NCBI RefSeq assembly: GCF_030296595.1 | Contig: NZ_AP027731.1 | Coordinates: 310,001 to 374,000 of the forward strand | Reading direction: 5' to 3' | Source: Naasia aerilata | Lineage (GTDB): Bacteria; Actinomycetota; Actinomycetes; Actinomycetales; Microbacteriaceae | DNA length: 64,000 nucleotides | Shown: in pieces, positions 8,076 to 16,229 of the stretch | How the letters are laid out: every line of letters begins with the position of its first letter | How positions within the stretch are numbered: position 1 is the first letter of the stretch | The notes under the pieces: model-generated | Database searches by the model: none | Seen by the model: only the letters and a program-made list of their open reading frames with translations | Told to the model about the DNA's origin: nothing | Made by a program: the position numbers and the translations under genes

Positions 8076-9095
8076 TCAGCCCTGCCCCTGCTTGGCATAG
8101 GGGTTGAGCAGCGCGTCCTTGATCTCGTCCGGCACGCCCTCCTCGGTCGCGGAGGGGCCGTCGGCCGGCGGGAACGACTCGGTCATCGACATGGGCATCC
8201 GGCTGTTGCGGTAGAGGTTGTTGCTGCCGAGCGACGGCTTCCAGGTGTTCGGCGTCCAGTCCGGCACGTAGTTGCGGTAGCCGCCCGTGTTCAGCTCGAT
8301 GCGCAGCGTCGACGGCTCACGGTAGTAGAGGAAGTTCTGCTCGCCGATGCCGTGGATGGAGGGGCCGTACTCGATCGCGGTGCCGTTCTCGAGAAGGACG
8401 TCTGCCGCGATGAGGAGCTCCTCGCGGGTGTCGACCCAGAAGGCGTAGTGGTTGACGCGACCCGCGCGAGTGGATCCGTCGAGGACGACGCCGAGGTCGT
8501 GCGACTTCTCGTTGGTCGTGAGCACCGAGAACACCGAGATGGGCGCCTCGTCGAGCACGGTGCGGGCCATGATGCGGAAGCCCAGCACGTCGTTGTACCA
8601 GGCGGCGAACGCGTCGACGTCGCTCGTCGCGACGGTGACGTGGTCGAGCTGGCGGGGAGCGCCGGCGACCTTGCTGCGCTTCTCGGGACGGTCGGGGTAG
8701 ATCGAGGCGACGGAACCCGGCGCCTGGTGGCGCTCCACGTCCCAGTGCAGCGTCATGCTGTGACCCCACGGTCCGGTGAAGCGATAGGCGCGGCCGATCT
8801 TGTAGCCGTCGACCCACCCGCCCGTCACGCCCGCCGCTTCGACACGCTTGGCCGCCTCCTGCAGAGCCTCGGGGCTCGAGACCCGCCAGGCCATCGTCTC
8901 GAGCGACGGCTCGTCGCCCGGCACCACGACGACCGAGTAGGCGTAGTAGTCGCCCCAGCAGCGCAGGTACACGGCCCCGTCGACCCGGTCCACCTCGGTG
9001 AGGCCGACCTGCTTCACGTAGAACTCGACCGACGACTCGACGTCTGGCGATGTGATGGCCACATAGGAGAGGTGGGAGAGCAGCTTGATCATCAT
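8076..9095 (-). CDS. VOC-family extradiol (catechol 2,3-dioxygenase-type) ring-cleavage dioxygenase
   Basis: This 339-residue protein has two VOC modules. The C-terminal one carries the full type I extradiol set: Fe ligands His152 (LDHVTV), His216 (RVNHYAFW) and Glu267 (LRIELN), plus His199, His248 and Tyr258 at positions used for catalysis in catechol 2,3-dioxygenase. It should cleave a catecholic ring meta to the hydroxyls. A tail of about 60 residues after 275 exceeds the minimal enzyme. As first gene of the operon feeding the CGD fusion and GMC oxidase, it probably opens the aromatic aglycone released from C-glycosides. GGAAGGAT precedes two successive ATG codons, either of which could be used. 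Confidence 0.85.
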   Translation of the reverse strand: MMIKLLSHLSYVAITSPDVESSVEFYVKQVGLTEVDRVDGAVYLRCWGDYYAYSVVVVPGDEPSLETMAWRVSSPEALQEAAKRVEAAGVTGGWVDGYKIGRAYRFTGPWGHSMTLHWDVERHQAPGSVASIYPDRPEKRSKVAGAPRQLDHVTVATSDVDAFAAWYNDVLGFRIMARTVLDEAPISVFSVLTTNEKSHDLGVVLDGSTRAGRVNHYAFWVDTREELLIAADVLLENGTAIEYGPSIHGIGEQNFLYYREPSTLRIELNTGGYRNYVPDWTPNTWKPSLGSNNLYRNSRMPMSMTESFPPADGPSATEEGVPDEIKDALLNPYAKQGQG

Positions 9096-9158
9096 CGATC
9101 CTTCCGGAACGGCACGGACACCGGCCTCCGTCCACTATCCGGTCCGGCGGAGGATCGA

Positions 9159-9180
9159 GGAATCGGAGTCTTCCGATTCC
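9159..9180 (-). promoter_or_regulatory. Perfect inverted repeat upstream of the dioxygenase operon (putative operator)
   Basis: GGAATCGGA and TCCGATTCC form a perfect 9-bp inverted repeat with a 4-nt spacer, 64 bases upstream of the VOC gene and 15 bases past the stop of the preceding gene. The spacing suits a dimeric repressor site; a small terminator is the alternative. A GATAGT candidate -10 lies between it and the gene. Confidence 0.45.
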
Positions 9181-9195
9181 GTGGATCACTTCGGC

Positions 9196-9966
9196 TTATG
9201 CCGCTCCGGAGCGGCCGGAGAGGATGTGGTCCACCAGCGCGGCATCGGCGACGAGGTCCGCGACGTCGTCGTGGAGGTCCTCACCGGCGAGGGCCGCGAG
9301 CGCGCGCCGCACGGTGAACCGCTCGACCGACTCGAAGCGGCGGGGCGCCTCCTCCCGCCCGGCGGCGTCCGTCGTCGACACCGAGCAGCGGCTCCCGAGC
9401 TCCTCGACGACGATCTCGGTCGTCACCTCGCCGAGCGCTCTGACCCGCACGAAGCTGCGGGCATCCGGGGCAACCGTCGCGCGCAGGAGCACCGGGATGC
9501 GATCGGGGCCGGCGGCCAGCAGCGCAGAGACCGCCTCGTCGTCGGCGGACGACTGGTCCTGAGTCAGCGCTCCTCCGAGCTCCCGGCTCCAGCCCAGGGC
9601 GTCGCGCAGGACTGCGGCGAGTTGCTCCGCTCCCGCGAGGCACTCGGCGACGAGCATCCGCGGGGGCGCCGCCCCACGGTCTGCGCGGGCGGCGAGGGCG
9701 TCGTCGACGAGGTCTCGCCGCAGGCGCCGCCGCTCCAGCACGACTCGTGCACCGCTTCTCCTAAGCGCCTCGATGCCGGCGGCGGACGCGGGCGGATCAC
9801 CGGCCAGGACGAGCACCGTTCCGGCGAGCTGCCCGTCCGGGCGCGCGGAGCCCTCGACGACATGGATCTCCGCCTGCGCGGCCGGCGCCGCAACCGCGGA
9901 GACGGGAAGCTCGCGGAGGGCGACGGCGTAGGCGGGGACCTCGGTGTGCACACGGATCGGGGTCAT
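9196..9966 (-). CDS. Protein of unknown function, coupled to a Gfo/Idh/MocA gene
   Basis: I do not recognise a family for this 256-residue protein. The start overlaps the stop of the oxidoreductase gene (ATGA), so it is co-translated. Residues 50-80 (GTVLVLAGDPP onward, then RRSGARVVLE) alternate strand and helix like a small Rossmann-type unit; the rest is Ala/Leu/Arg-rich without membrane helices or a signal peptide. Composition matches neighbouring genes. The consistent coupling suggests an accessory subunit or a second oxidoreductase-like domain protein, but no function should be assigned. Confidence 0.6.
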   Translation of the reverse strand: MTPIRVHTEVPAYAVALRELPVSAVAAPAAQAEIHVVEGSARPDGQLAGTVLVLAGDPPASAAGIEALRRSGARVVLERRRLRRDLVDDALAARADRGAAPPRMLVAECLAGAEQLAAVLRDALGWSRELGGALTQDQSSADDEAVSALLAAGPDRIPVLLRATVAPDARSFVRVRALGEVTTEIVVEELGSRCSVSTTDAAGREEAPRRFESVERFTVRRALAALAGEDLHDDVADLVADAALVDHILSGRSGAA

Positions 9967-11001
9967 GCGGGCACGCCCCGGACGACGTCGGCGGCGCCGT
10001 CGGCGATCGCGATGGCGAACAGGGCGTCCGCCAGCACCCCGTCGTAGTCGATGGCACGATCGCCGCGGAGCTCGGCGTCGAGCGCCCGCCACTCGCGCAC
10101 GTAGCCGTCGTCGGGATCGGCGGGGTGCTCGATGAGCCGGCCCTCGGCGGTCCGGACCCGGACCACCGCCGACCCCGCGTGGACGAATGCGGGCGGATAG
10201 TCGATGTCGACGACGCCGCGGGTGGTGCCGATGCTGAGGCGCCACTGCGCATCCGGGCCGTCCGGGAGCATCACGGCGGCGAGCTGCACCTGCACCCTGC
10301 TCGACCGGAAGCCCACGGCATAGCCGATGGGCGGGACGGCGCGAGCGAAGGAGATGCGCTCGAACTCGGGCGCCAGCTCGCGGATGGCGGGAAGATCGTG
10401 GATCCCGAGCCCGAGCAGCAGCTGCCGCACCACGCCCGCCGCCACGTTCGGGTCCGTCCAGTCCGGCGCCCCCGCGGCGGGGCCGCGTCCGGCCGGTCGT
10501 ACTCGCCGACGAGCGCGTGGTACCGGCCGTTCGGCGGCAGGAGCAGCGTGGCGGCTGCTGTCTTCACCTCGCCGCCCAGCTCCGCGAGCGCGCGCCGGGC
10601 CGTCGACCATGCCGGGTCGTACAGGTGGTTGGTCCCCACCACCAGCGCGACCCCGGCTGCCCGGGCGAGGTCCACGAGCTCTCGCGCCTCCTCCGCGGTC
10701 GTCGCGAGAGGCTTCTCGCACAGCATCGCCCCAACGCCGGCGCCGATGGCGAGCCGCACGTGAGCCGCGTGCAGGTGCGGGGGCTGCAGATGGCCACGAC
10801 CTCGACGCCCGCTGACGCCACGAGCTCCTCGGCATCGCGCGGGGCGAGAGCGCCGGCCCGCGCCGCGAGCCGCTCTGCCCGTCCGCTGCCGGCGTCGGCG
10901 ATCGCGGCGATCCGAAAGAGATCCGGGAGGCGCGCGAGGGTCGGCAGGTGCAGCGCGGACACTCCCGGCCCGGCACCGAGAAAGCCGACTCCCCGAGCCA
11001 T
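9963..11001 (-). CDS. Gfo/Idh/MocA-family oxidoreductase (two apparent frameshifts)
   Basis: Three reading frames join into one 346-residue protein. The N-terminus has a nucleotide-binding GFLGAGPGVS motif; the middle has LCEKPLATTAEEA, the EKP motif typical of this family, and GTNHLYDP; the C-terminus has the predicted sheet domain. Breaks lie at the G5 run 10779-10783 and in the C5/G4 tract at 10469-10483; adding one base at each restores the frame. Family enzymes oxidise or reduce sugar carbons with NAD(P), and several make or consume 3-keto-sugars. It is divergent from the ROK regulator and coupled to the unknown gene downstream. I judge it intact in the organism. Confidence 0.75.
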
Positions 11002-11044
11002 CCGCTCCCCTTCTTCCGCTCCCGACGTGCTCGAACGATAGCGC

Positions 11045-11073
11045 CGACTTCTGCTCCATGTCGGCCGAAGTCG
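11045..11073. promoter_or_regulatory. Inverted repeat in the ROK/Gfo divergent promoter region
   Basis: CGACTTC and GAAGTCG form a perfect 7-bp inverted repeat with 15 bases between the arms, in the 116-nt region between the divergent oxidoreductase and ROK genes. It could be an autoregulatory ROK operator; no consensus is available to confirm it. Confidence 0.35.
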
Positions 11074-11117
11074 CCGGCTTCGGGCGGCGCGGGACTCGGT
11101 CCGTGTGAGAATCGAGC

Positions 11118-12391
11118 ATGGCCAGGCATTCCTCTCTGCGCTTCGGCGCGCAGACGGACGAGGTCACCAGCCTGCTCCACGTCGTCAACCTGGTCCGGCT
11201 CGGGGAGGCCGCCACCCGGCCCGAGATCGGGCGGCTGACCGGACTCGGCCGCGGAGCCGTGACCCAGCGCATCGACCAGGCGATCGAGCTGGGCTACCTG
11301 GAGGACGGCGAGTTCGGGCCGTCGTCGGGGGCCGGGCACCGCGGACCCTGCGATTCCGATCCGGTCAGGGGCGCCTCCTCATCTGCGCCCTGGGCGCCAT
11401 GCACATCCATGTCGGCCTCACCGCCCTCGAGGGCGACGTGCTGGACCAGCGCCATCGGAGCTGGGACATCGCGCGCGGGCCGGGAGAGACGCTCGAGGCG
11501 GCGATGGCCATGATCGACGACCTCCTCGTCGCGAACGGCGACTCTCCGCTGTGGGGCATCGCGATCGGGGTTCCGGGGCCTGTCGACTTCGCCACGGGGC
11601 GGCCGGTAGTGCCGCCCATCATGCCGGGCTGGGACGGCTTCGACGTGCGCGGCGCCTTCGAGCGTCGGTACGGGGCGCCGGCGTGGGTGGACAACGACGT
11701 GAACCTGCTCGCGTTCAGTGAGCGAGCGCGGCGCCGTGAGCAGCGGCCCGACCTCCTTTACTGCAAGGTCGGCACGGGCATCGGCGTCGGGCTGCTCTCG
11801 CAGGGGCGCATCCACCGTGGCGCGAACGGCGCAGCCGGTGACATCGGCCACGAGCGGGTGCGGGACTCCGAGGAGGCCTGCCGCTGCGGCAAGGTCGGCT
11901 GCCTCGAGGCGGTCGCCGGCGGGTGGGCGCTCGTCCGGGACGCGGAGGCGGCCATGACCGCCGGAACCGCCACGACTCTGCGGGGCGGCGACGGGCCGCT
12001 CACCGCGGAGCAGATCGCCCGCGCGGCTGAGGACGGCGACGCGCTCGCCGTCTCGCTGGTGCGATCGTCCGCCCGCACGGTGGGCGCCGCGCTCGCCTCC
12101 CTCGTGAACATGTTCAACCCCGCCGTCATCGTGCTGGGTGGCGCGGTCGGCGCCGGCGCCGGGGACGTCTTCCTCGCCGAGGTGCGCCACCAGATCGCGG
12201 AGCTCGCGCAGCCCCTCGCCACCCGAGACCTCGACGTCGAGCAGTCCCTCGGAGACGTGCGCGAGCCGCTGCGCGGGGGCGCCGAGATGCTGCGGGAGCA
12301 GCTGTTCGACGCCACGTTCGCGCGATGGTTCACCGAGGGGCGCCCGCGGCTGGAGGTCCTGCGGGACCGGGCCGCGCGGATCTCCGCCTGA
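11118..12391 (+). CDS. ROK-family transcriptional regulator (one apparent frameshift)
   Basis: After restoring one G in the G5 run at 11327-11331, the gene encodes 424 residues. A winged-helix domain (about 15-80, TRPEIGRLTGLGRGAVTQRI) precedes a ROK sugar-kinase-like domain with GVPGPVD, VDNDVN and the zinc signature CRCGKVGCLEAV. NagC/Mlc/XylR-type ROK proteins repress sugar catabolism and release DNA on binding a sugar ligand. It stands divergent from the Gfo gene and convergent with the CGD operon, so it is a strong candidate for local control by a keto-sugar or free sugar. Start is the ATG at 11118; the ribosome-binding site is weak. Confidence 0.8.
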
Positions 12392-12396
12392 TCCGC

Positions 12397-12804
12397 TCAG
12401 GCCACGTCGCGAGAGACGCTCGGAAGAGGCGCCGCGTCGAGCAGCAGGTCCGCCTCGGCGCGGAAGGGCAGCACGAGCGGGGCGTCGGGTCCCGTCCGCA
12501 GGTAGGGCACCAGGAGCTGGAAGGCGACGGCCACCGCGTGCACTCCGGGGCGGACCGGACGGTCGGCCGCGAGGACGAGCCGGTCCTGCAGGAACCACCA
12601 GGACCGCTCCCCGGTAAGCCCGGACGGGTCCACCCGGCGGCCGCCGAGCAGGACGGAGAGCCCCTCGACCGGATCCCCGTCGATCGTCAGGTCCAGTGCG
12701 CGCACGCAGGACACCGGCATGGAGCGGATCCAGGGAAGGGCGAGCCGCAGCTCGACACCGCCCGCCCCCGTACGCAGCGCGTCGCTGCGGAGTACCGATT
12801 CCAT
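12397..12804 (-). CDS. C-glycoside deglycosidase beta subunit, DUF6379-like (unit 2)
   Basis: A 135-residue all-beta-type protein with the LPWIRSMPVSCVRALDLTIDG segment that mirrors IPWYRSLWLS in the fusion protein, and a C-terminal QLLVPYLRTGPDAPL segment equivalent to YMQIAP. It is the last gene of the long leftward operon, four bases after the alpha gene at 12809-13832, its likely partner. Beta subunits contribute to the CGD active-site assembly and are required for activity in described enzymes. The internal ATG was chosen because the upstream extension belongs to the alpha gene. Confidence 0.75.
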   Translation of the reverse strand: MESVLRSDALRTGAGGVELRLALPWIRSMPVSCVRALDLTIDGDPVEGLSVLLGGRRVDPSGLTGERSWWFLQDRLVLAADRPVRPGVHAVAVAFQLLVPYLRTGPDAPLVLPFRAEADLLLDAAPLPSVSRDVA

Positions 12805-12808
12805 CGCC

Positions 12809-13832
12809 CTACCGGTCCTCTCGTGCGCTGCTGCTGCCCGACCCGGCTCCTGCCACCAGGGCGGCCGCCGCGAGATCCAGGTGCTGTCGGGTGATCGCGT
12901 TCGCATCCCCGTTCAGCCACTCGTGGCCACCCCACTCGCTGGTGAGCGTGCCGCGGAAGCCCGTCTCCGCGAGCAGCCGCCCGAGATCGCGCAGCGGCCC
13001 GGAGACCCGCTCGTCGGCGTCGTCCAAGTCCCAGAACTTGAGGTGGAACCCTCCGACCAGCGGCACCACCTCCCGGAGGACGCCCGCATCGGATCGCCCG
13101 AAGCGGATCAGCAGGTTCATGTAGAGGGTGTGCACCGCGGGCGGAACTCCCCCGATCGGAGGAGCGCGATCACCGCCTGCAGCGTCTCGGGTGCCCGCCA
13201 GTCCTCGGTGAGCCGAGACATCAGGTCCGCGGGGAGCCCCGCGGTCGCGAGCAGTTCGAGGTAGCTCGGGGGCAGGGCGGGCATCAGCATGCTCGTGTCG
13301 ACGAGCAGCCGCACGCGCTGATCGTCGAGGTCGGCGATGTCCGTGATGGCGGAAGCCACGGCCGGAGCGTCCGGTGGTTGCTGCCCCTGGATCTCCTCGT
13401 AGAGCGTCAGCTCCAGCTCGTGCAGGAGCGGCTGGAGTCGGCGCAGCAGCGCCGGCCCCGCCTCGCCGATCGGCAGGCGGATGCCGGTCGCCCCGAGCCG
13501 CCTGGCGGCGTGCAGCTGGGGCAGGAGGAAGTCACAGCGCTCGTCCTCGGTGCGCGGGCGGCCGTCCGGTCCGAAGTCGTCGATGCTCGCGCCGACGATG
13601 CTGATCCGGCCCCCGCCTCCTCGACGGCGCTGCGGAGCGCGTCCACCTCCTCGGCGGTGGGTTCCGGGAAGGACCGCAGGGCCTGCCCGGCCTCGAGCTC
13701 GATCACGGTCGCGACGCCGTCCCCCGCGATCGCCGCGACGATCTCCGGCGCGGGTCGCTCCGCCCGGATCACCTCCGGCGTCCAGTTGAACGAGCTCGCG
13801 GCCAGGGTCCAGCCGTTCGGCAGCTGCTGCAT
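12809..13832 (-). CDS. C-glycoside deglycosidase alpha subunit, TIM barrel (unit 2; two apparent frameshifts)
   Basis: Adding one base in each of two five-base C/G runs (13610-13614 and 13149-13153) yields a continuous 341-residue TIM-barrel protein. Predicted metal ligands are Glu147 (YEEIQG), Asp179 (LLVDTSM), His264 (GGFHLKFWDL) and Glu300 (TSEWGGHEW), matching the order in the other alpha subunits. The His region lacks the HVHAKFY wording, making this the most divergent complete alpha chain here, so substrate preference may differ. It sits between two beta genes; the one at 12397, four bases downstream, is the closer partner. The repair of both breaks by homopolymer insertion argues against a pseudogene. 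Confidence 0.72.
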
Positions 13833-13852
13833 GATGATCGCCTCTCCTCGCG

Positions 13853-14251
13853 TCAGGCGAGCACGACCTCGCGCTCGACCGGCACGCGGTTGGTCACGTA
13901 CCGCTGCGGCGCGATCTGCATGTAGAGCAGCCGCATGGTGAGCACGACCTCGACGGTGAGCTTCTCCCCCGGCTCCGGGACCGGGTCGAGGGAGATCACC
14001 ACGTCCGGACGGTCGGCGACGAACCAGAGCGTGTCCCACTGCTCGGGCAGCTCCTCGATGCGGTAGCTCCGCCCCTGCAGCTCGAAGCGCAGCCGGTCCT
14101 TCGGCACGTCGACGCCGTTCACGGACGCCGCGACGTCGTCGACCGCCGAGAGCCACAGGCTGCGGTACCAGGGCAGTTGCAGCGACACGGCGATGCCGTC
14201 CGGGTGACGCCGGACGTCCTTCTCGGCGAAGAGTGAGTTGTGAGTGGCCAT
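13853..14251 (-). CDS. C-glycoside deglycosidase beta subunit, DUF6379-like (unit 3)
   Basis: The 132-residue protein carries LQLPWYRSLWLSAVDDV and LLYMQIAPQRYV, nearly the same signature segments as the beta half of the fusion protein. Its best partner is the alpha subunit at 15152-16216, which most resembles the alpha half of that fusion, although an NTF2-like gene lies between. It is 46 bases downstream of the NTF2-like gene and 20 bases upstream of alpha unit 2. Confidence 0.82.
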   Translation of the reverse strand: MATHNSLFAEKDVRRHPDGIAVSLQLPWYRSLWLSAVDDVAASVNGVDVPKDRLRFELQGRSYRIEELPEQWDTLWFVADRPDVVISLDPVPEPGEKLTVEVVLTMRLLYMQIAPQRYVTNRVPVEREVVLA

Positions 14252-14297
14252 GTCGGCTCCAGGTCTCGAGGTTCGTGGTCTGCGACTGCGAGGGCGC

Positions 14298-15080
14298 TCA
14301 GTCGAAGAAGGTGTCGACGAAGGTGTCGTGCGGGACGGGCGGCACCGGCTCCAGCTTCTGCACGGTGCTGGGGCTGTACGGGTGGTTCTCGGAGGGCACG
14401 GGGCGGTCCGCCTTCGGCATGAAGACGGGCTTCCCGTCGTCGCCGAAGTACATGAGGTCCAGGTCGAAGGCGCCCTGGTTCTTCTCCCCGAAGCTGACCC
14501 AGTTCTCCTCGAAGGGCGCGCGGGCGAGCTCGTAGCAGCGGAACTTCCAGATCTTCCACTCGCCGTCCTGCTTGAGGAAGTCGATCCCGTACTTGCACCA
14601 CACCCAGTGCGCCCACACCTTCTTGCCCTGCACCAGGTTCGGCGAGTACATGTCGGGGAAGCCCTTGGCGACCTCGGGGTCGGTGAGCCCGGACTCCGTG
14701 CCGGCCATCAGCCAGACGCCCTTGGCCGTCTTCCCGTCGGCGGCCACCTCGATCACCGGGGTGGTGGTCGCGTGCAGGATCAGCTTGCCGACCGGCCGCG
14801 GCCGTCCCTGGTGGTAGCGGATCACGCTGTCGTACTCGGTGTACTCGCCGGCGTTCGTGTAGCGCGCGCGGATGCCCTCCGTGCCGCGGCTCACCCAGAG
14901 CGGGATGATCTGCTCGTCCTCGAACGCGTTGTGCAGGTGCATGTAGCGGCTGAAGAGGTTCTCGATCGCGCCGCGGTCGTGCGCGGACTGCGCGACCTGG
15001 CTCAGCGAGGCGACTTGGGCGCGCAGCTCCGCGAGCTCGGCGCGCAGCTCGGCGGTGGTGTTGTCTTCGGTGGTGGTCAT
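14298..15080 (-). CDS. NTF2/SnoaL-like fold protein with N-terminal coiled coil
   Basis: The 260-residue protein begins with a heptad-type helix (about 8-35: LRAELAELRAQVASLSQVA), then a cone-fold NTF2-like domain (AIENLFSRYMHLHNAF, WCKYGIDFLKQDGEWKIWKF). Such folds bind small hydrophobic molecules and include hydroxylating dioxygenase small subunits, dehydratases and isomerases; catalysis cannot be assigned. AAGAGGATCC precedes the ATG. Its position inside the CGD operon, between the alpha and beta genes of the same presumed unit, implies a role with the aglycone, such as dehydration, isomerisation or delivery. The C-terminal 60 residues are Pro-rich. Confidence 0.7.
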   Translation of the reverse strand: MTTTEDNTTAELRAELAELRAQVASLSQVAQSAHDRGAIENLFSRYMHLHNAFEDEQIIPLWVSRGTEGIRARYTNAGEYTEYDSVIRYHQGRPRPVGKLILHATTTPVIEVAADGKTAKGVWLMAGTESGLTDPEVAKGFPDMYSPNLVQGKKVWAHWVWCKYGIDFLKQDGEWKIWKFRCYELARAPFEENWVSFGEKNQGAFDLDLMYFGDDGKPVFMPKADRPVPSENHPYSPSTVQKLEPVPPVPHDTFVDTFFD

Positions 15081-15151
15081 GGATCCTCTTTCGATGGGTC
15101 GGGCAGGGACTACGGGGAGATGGAGAAGGATTCGGGGCTCGCCGCCGCGGC

Positions 15152-16216
15152 TTATGCGCCCGCGGGGCTCGGCACGCTCTCGGCGACGGTGTCTTCGATG
15201 GCACGGCGCATGAGCGCGTGCTGCTGCTTGACGAGGTCGACGGGGTCGGATTCGCCGAGGTCGGAGAACGCGTGCCCCTCCCACTCGCTGGAGAGGTAGC
15301 CGGTGTAGCCGCCCTTCACGAACTGGCGGACGATCCGGGGGATGTCCATCGCCGGTTCCTGGCCGGTCTCGTCGATGTCGTAGAACTTGGCGTGCACGTG
15401 GAAGATCTGCGGCATGATGTCGAGCCACTCCTCCGGCGGCACGAGTCCGTGCATGTTGAAGGCCAGCCGGGTGAAGGGTCCGAGGCGGGCCCAGTCGAAG
15501 CCCTCCGAGGTGAGGAACTCCTCGAACTCGCCGTTCCGCACGTACATGGGTGTCGGGCGGTGCCAGATCTCGTCCATGACCGGGAAGTACTCCTCGGGCA
15601 TGCCCATCTGCCGCATCGTCCGGAGCAGGGTCGGCGACAGGCTGTGCATGGTCGAGCTGAAGTCGGCGGTGAAGCCGAGGCGGTCCGAGCCGAGCTCGTC
15701 GTACAGCTCGCGGATCGCGACGACCTGCGGGTCGTTGGGCCCCGACGGTGCGTGGATCTCGTAGCCCAGCTTCTGGTCGTACTGCTCGGCGAGCGGCAGC
15801 AGGCTGCGCAGCAGCTCCTTTCCCGCCGAGCGGATCACGACCTTCTTGAAGCCCAGCGTGTTCGCGGTCTTGAGCTGCCGGGCGAGGAAGTCGTGCTCCT
15901 CGTCGGGCGTCATGTCCCGGTCCTTGCGGCGGCCCATGTCGAGGTTGGTCCCGACCGCGCTGGGCTCCAGGCCGTACCGGTCCATGCTGTCGCGCCAGAG
16001 CTTCACGAACTCGTCGTCGACGTCGGGATAGGTGCGCAGCATCTGCGCGATGTTGAACTCGACACCGGTGCCGAGCCCCTCGGCGTGCACCGCCTGGATG
16101 AGCGTCTCGGGCGTGTAGAGGCCCGCGGCGAACTCGGAGGTGAGCGAGTAGAGCGTGATGCCGAGCTTGATGCCCGTCCCCGCGATGCCGTTCTCGTCGT
16201 TCTTCTCGTCGGTCAT
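15152..16216 (-). CDS. C-glycoside deglycosidase alpha subunit, TIM barrel (unit 3)
   Basis: This 354-residue sugar-isomerase-fold protein has predicted metal ligands Glu153 (YEIHAP), Asp185 (FTADFSS), His275 (HVHAKFYDI) and Glu311 (SSEWEGHA). It resembles the alpha half of the fusion protein more than the other alpha subunits do, including the NLDMGRR.DRDMTPDEE block. Described CGD alpha subunits bind Mn2+ or a similar ion and deprotonate the 3-keto-sugar for C-C cleavage. It follows alpha unit 4 by 13 bases with GGAAGGATCG as ribosome-binding site. The partner beta is probably the one at 13853. Confidence 0.87.
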   Translation of the reverse strand: MTDEKNDENGIAGTGIKLGITLYSLTSEFAAGLYTPETLIQAVHAEGLGTGVEFNIAQMLRTYPDVDDEFVKLWRDSMDRYGLEPSAVGTNLDMGRRKDRDMTPDEEHDFLARQLKTANTLGFKKVVIRSAGKELLRSLLPLAEQYDQKLGYEIHAPSGPNDPQVVAIRELYDELGSDRLGFTADFSSTMHSLSPTLLRTMRQMGMPEEYFPVMDEIWHRPTPMYVRNGEFEEFLTSEGFDWARLGPFTRLAFNMHGLVPPEEWLDIMPQIFHVHAKFYDIDETGQEPAMDIPRIVRQFVKGGYTGYLSSEWEGHAFSDLGESDPVDLVKQQHALMRRAIEDTVAESVPSPAGA

Positions 16217-16229
16217 GTCGATCCTTCCG

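Noticed and set aside
5617..8100. 827-codon rightward frame opposite the GMC oxidase and CGD fusion
   Set aside because: It is the complement shadow of two motif-complete genes, and its composition is that of out-of-frame GC-rich sequence.
12809..13832. Degraded pseudogene reading of CGD alpha unit 2
   Set aside because: Both breaks are repaired by one base in five-base runs and all four ligands and the length are restored; the same pattern recurs in genes that are surely intact.
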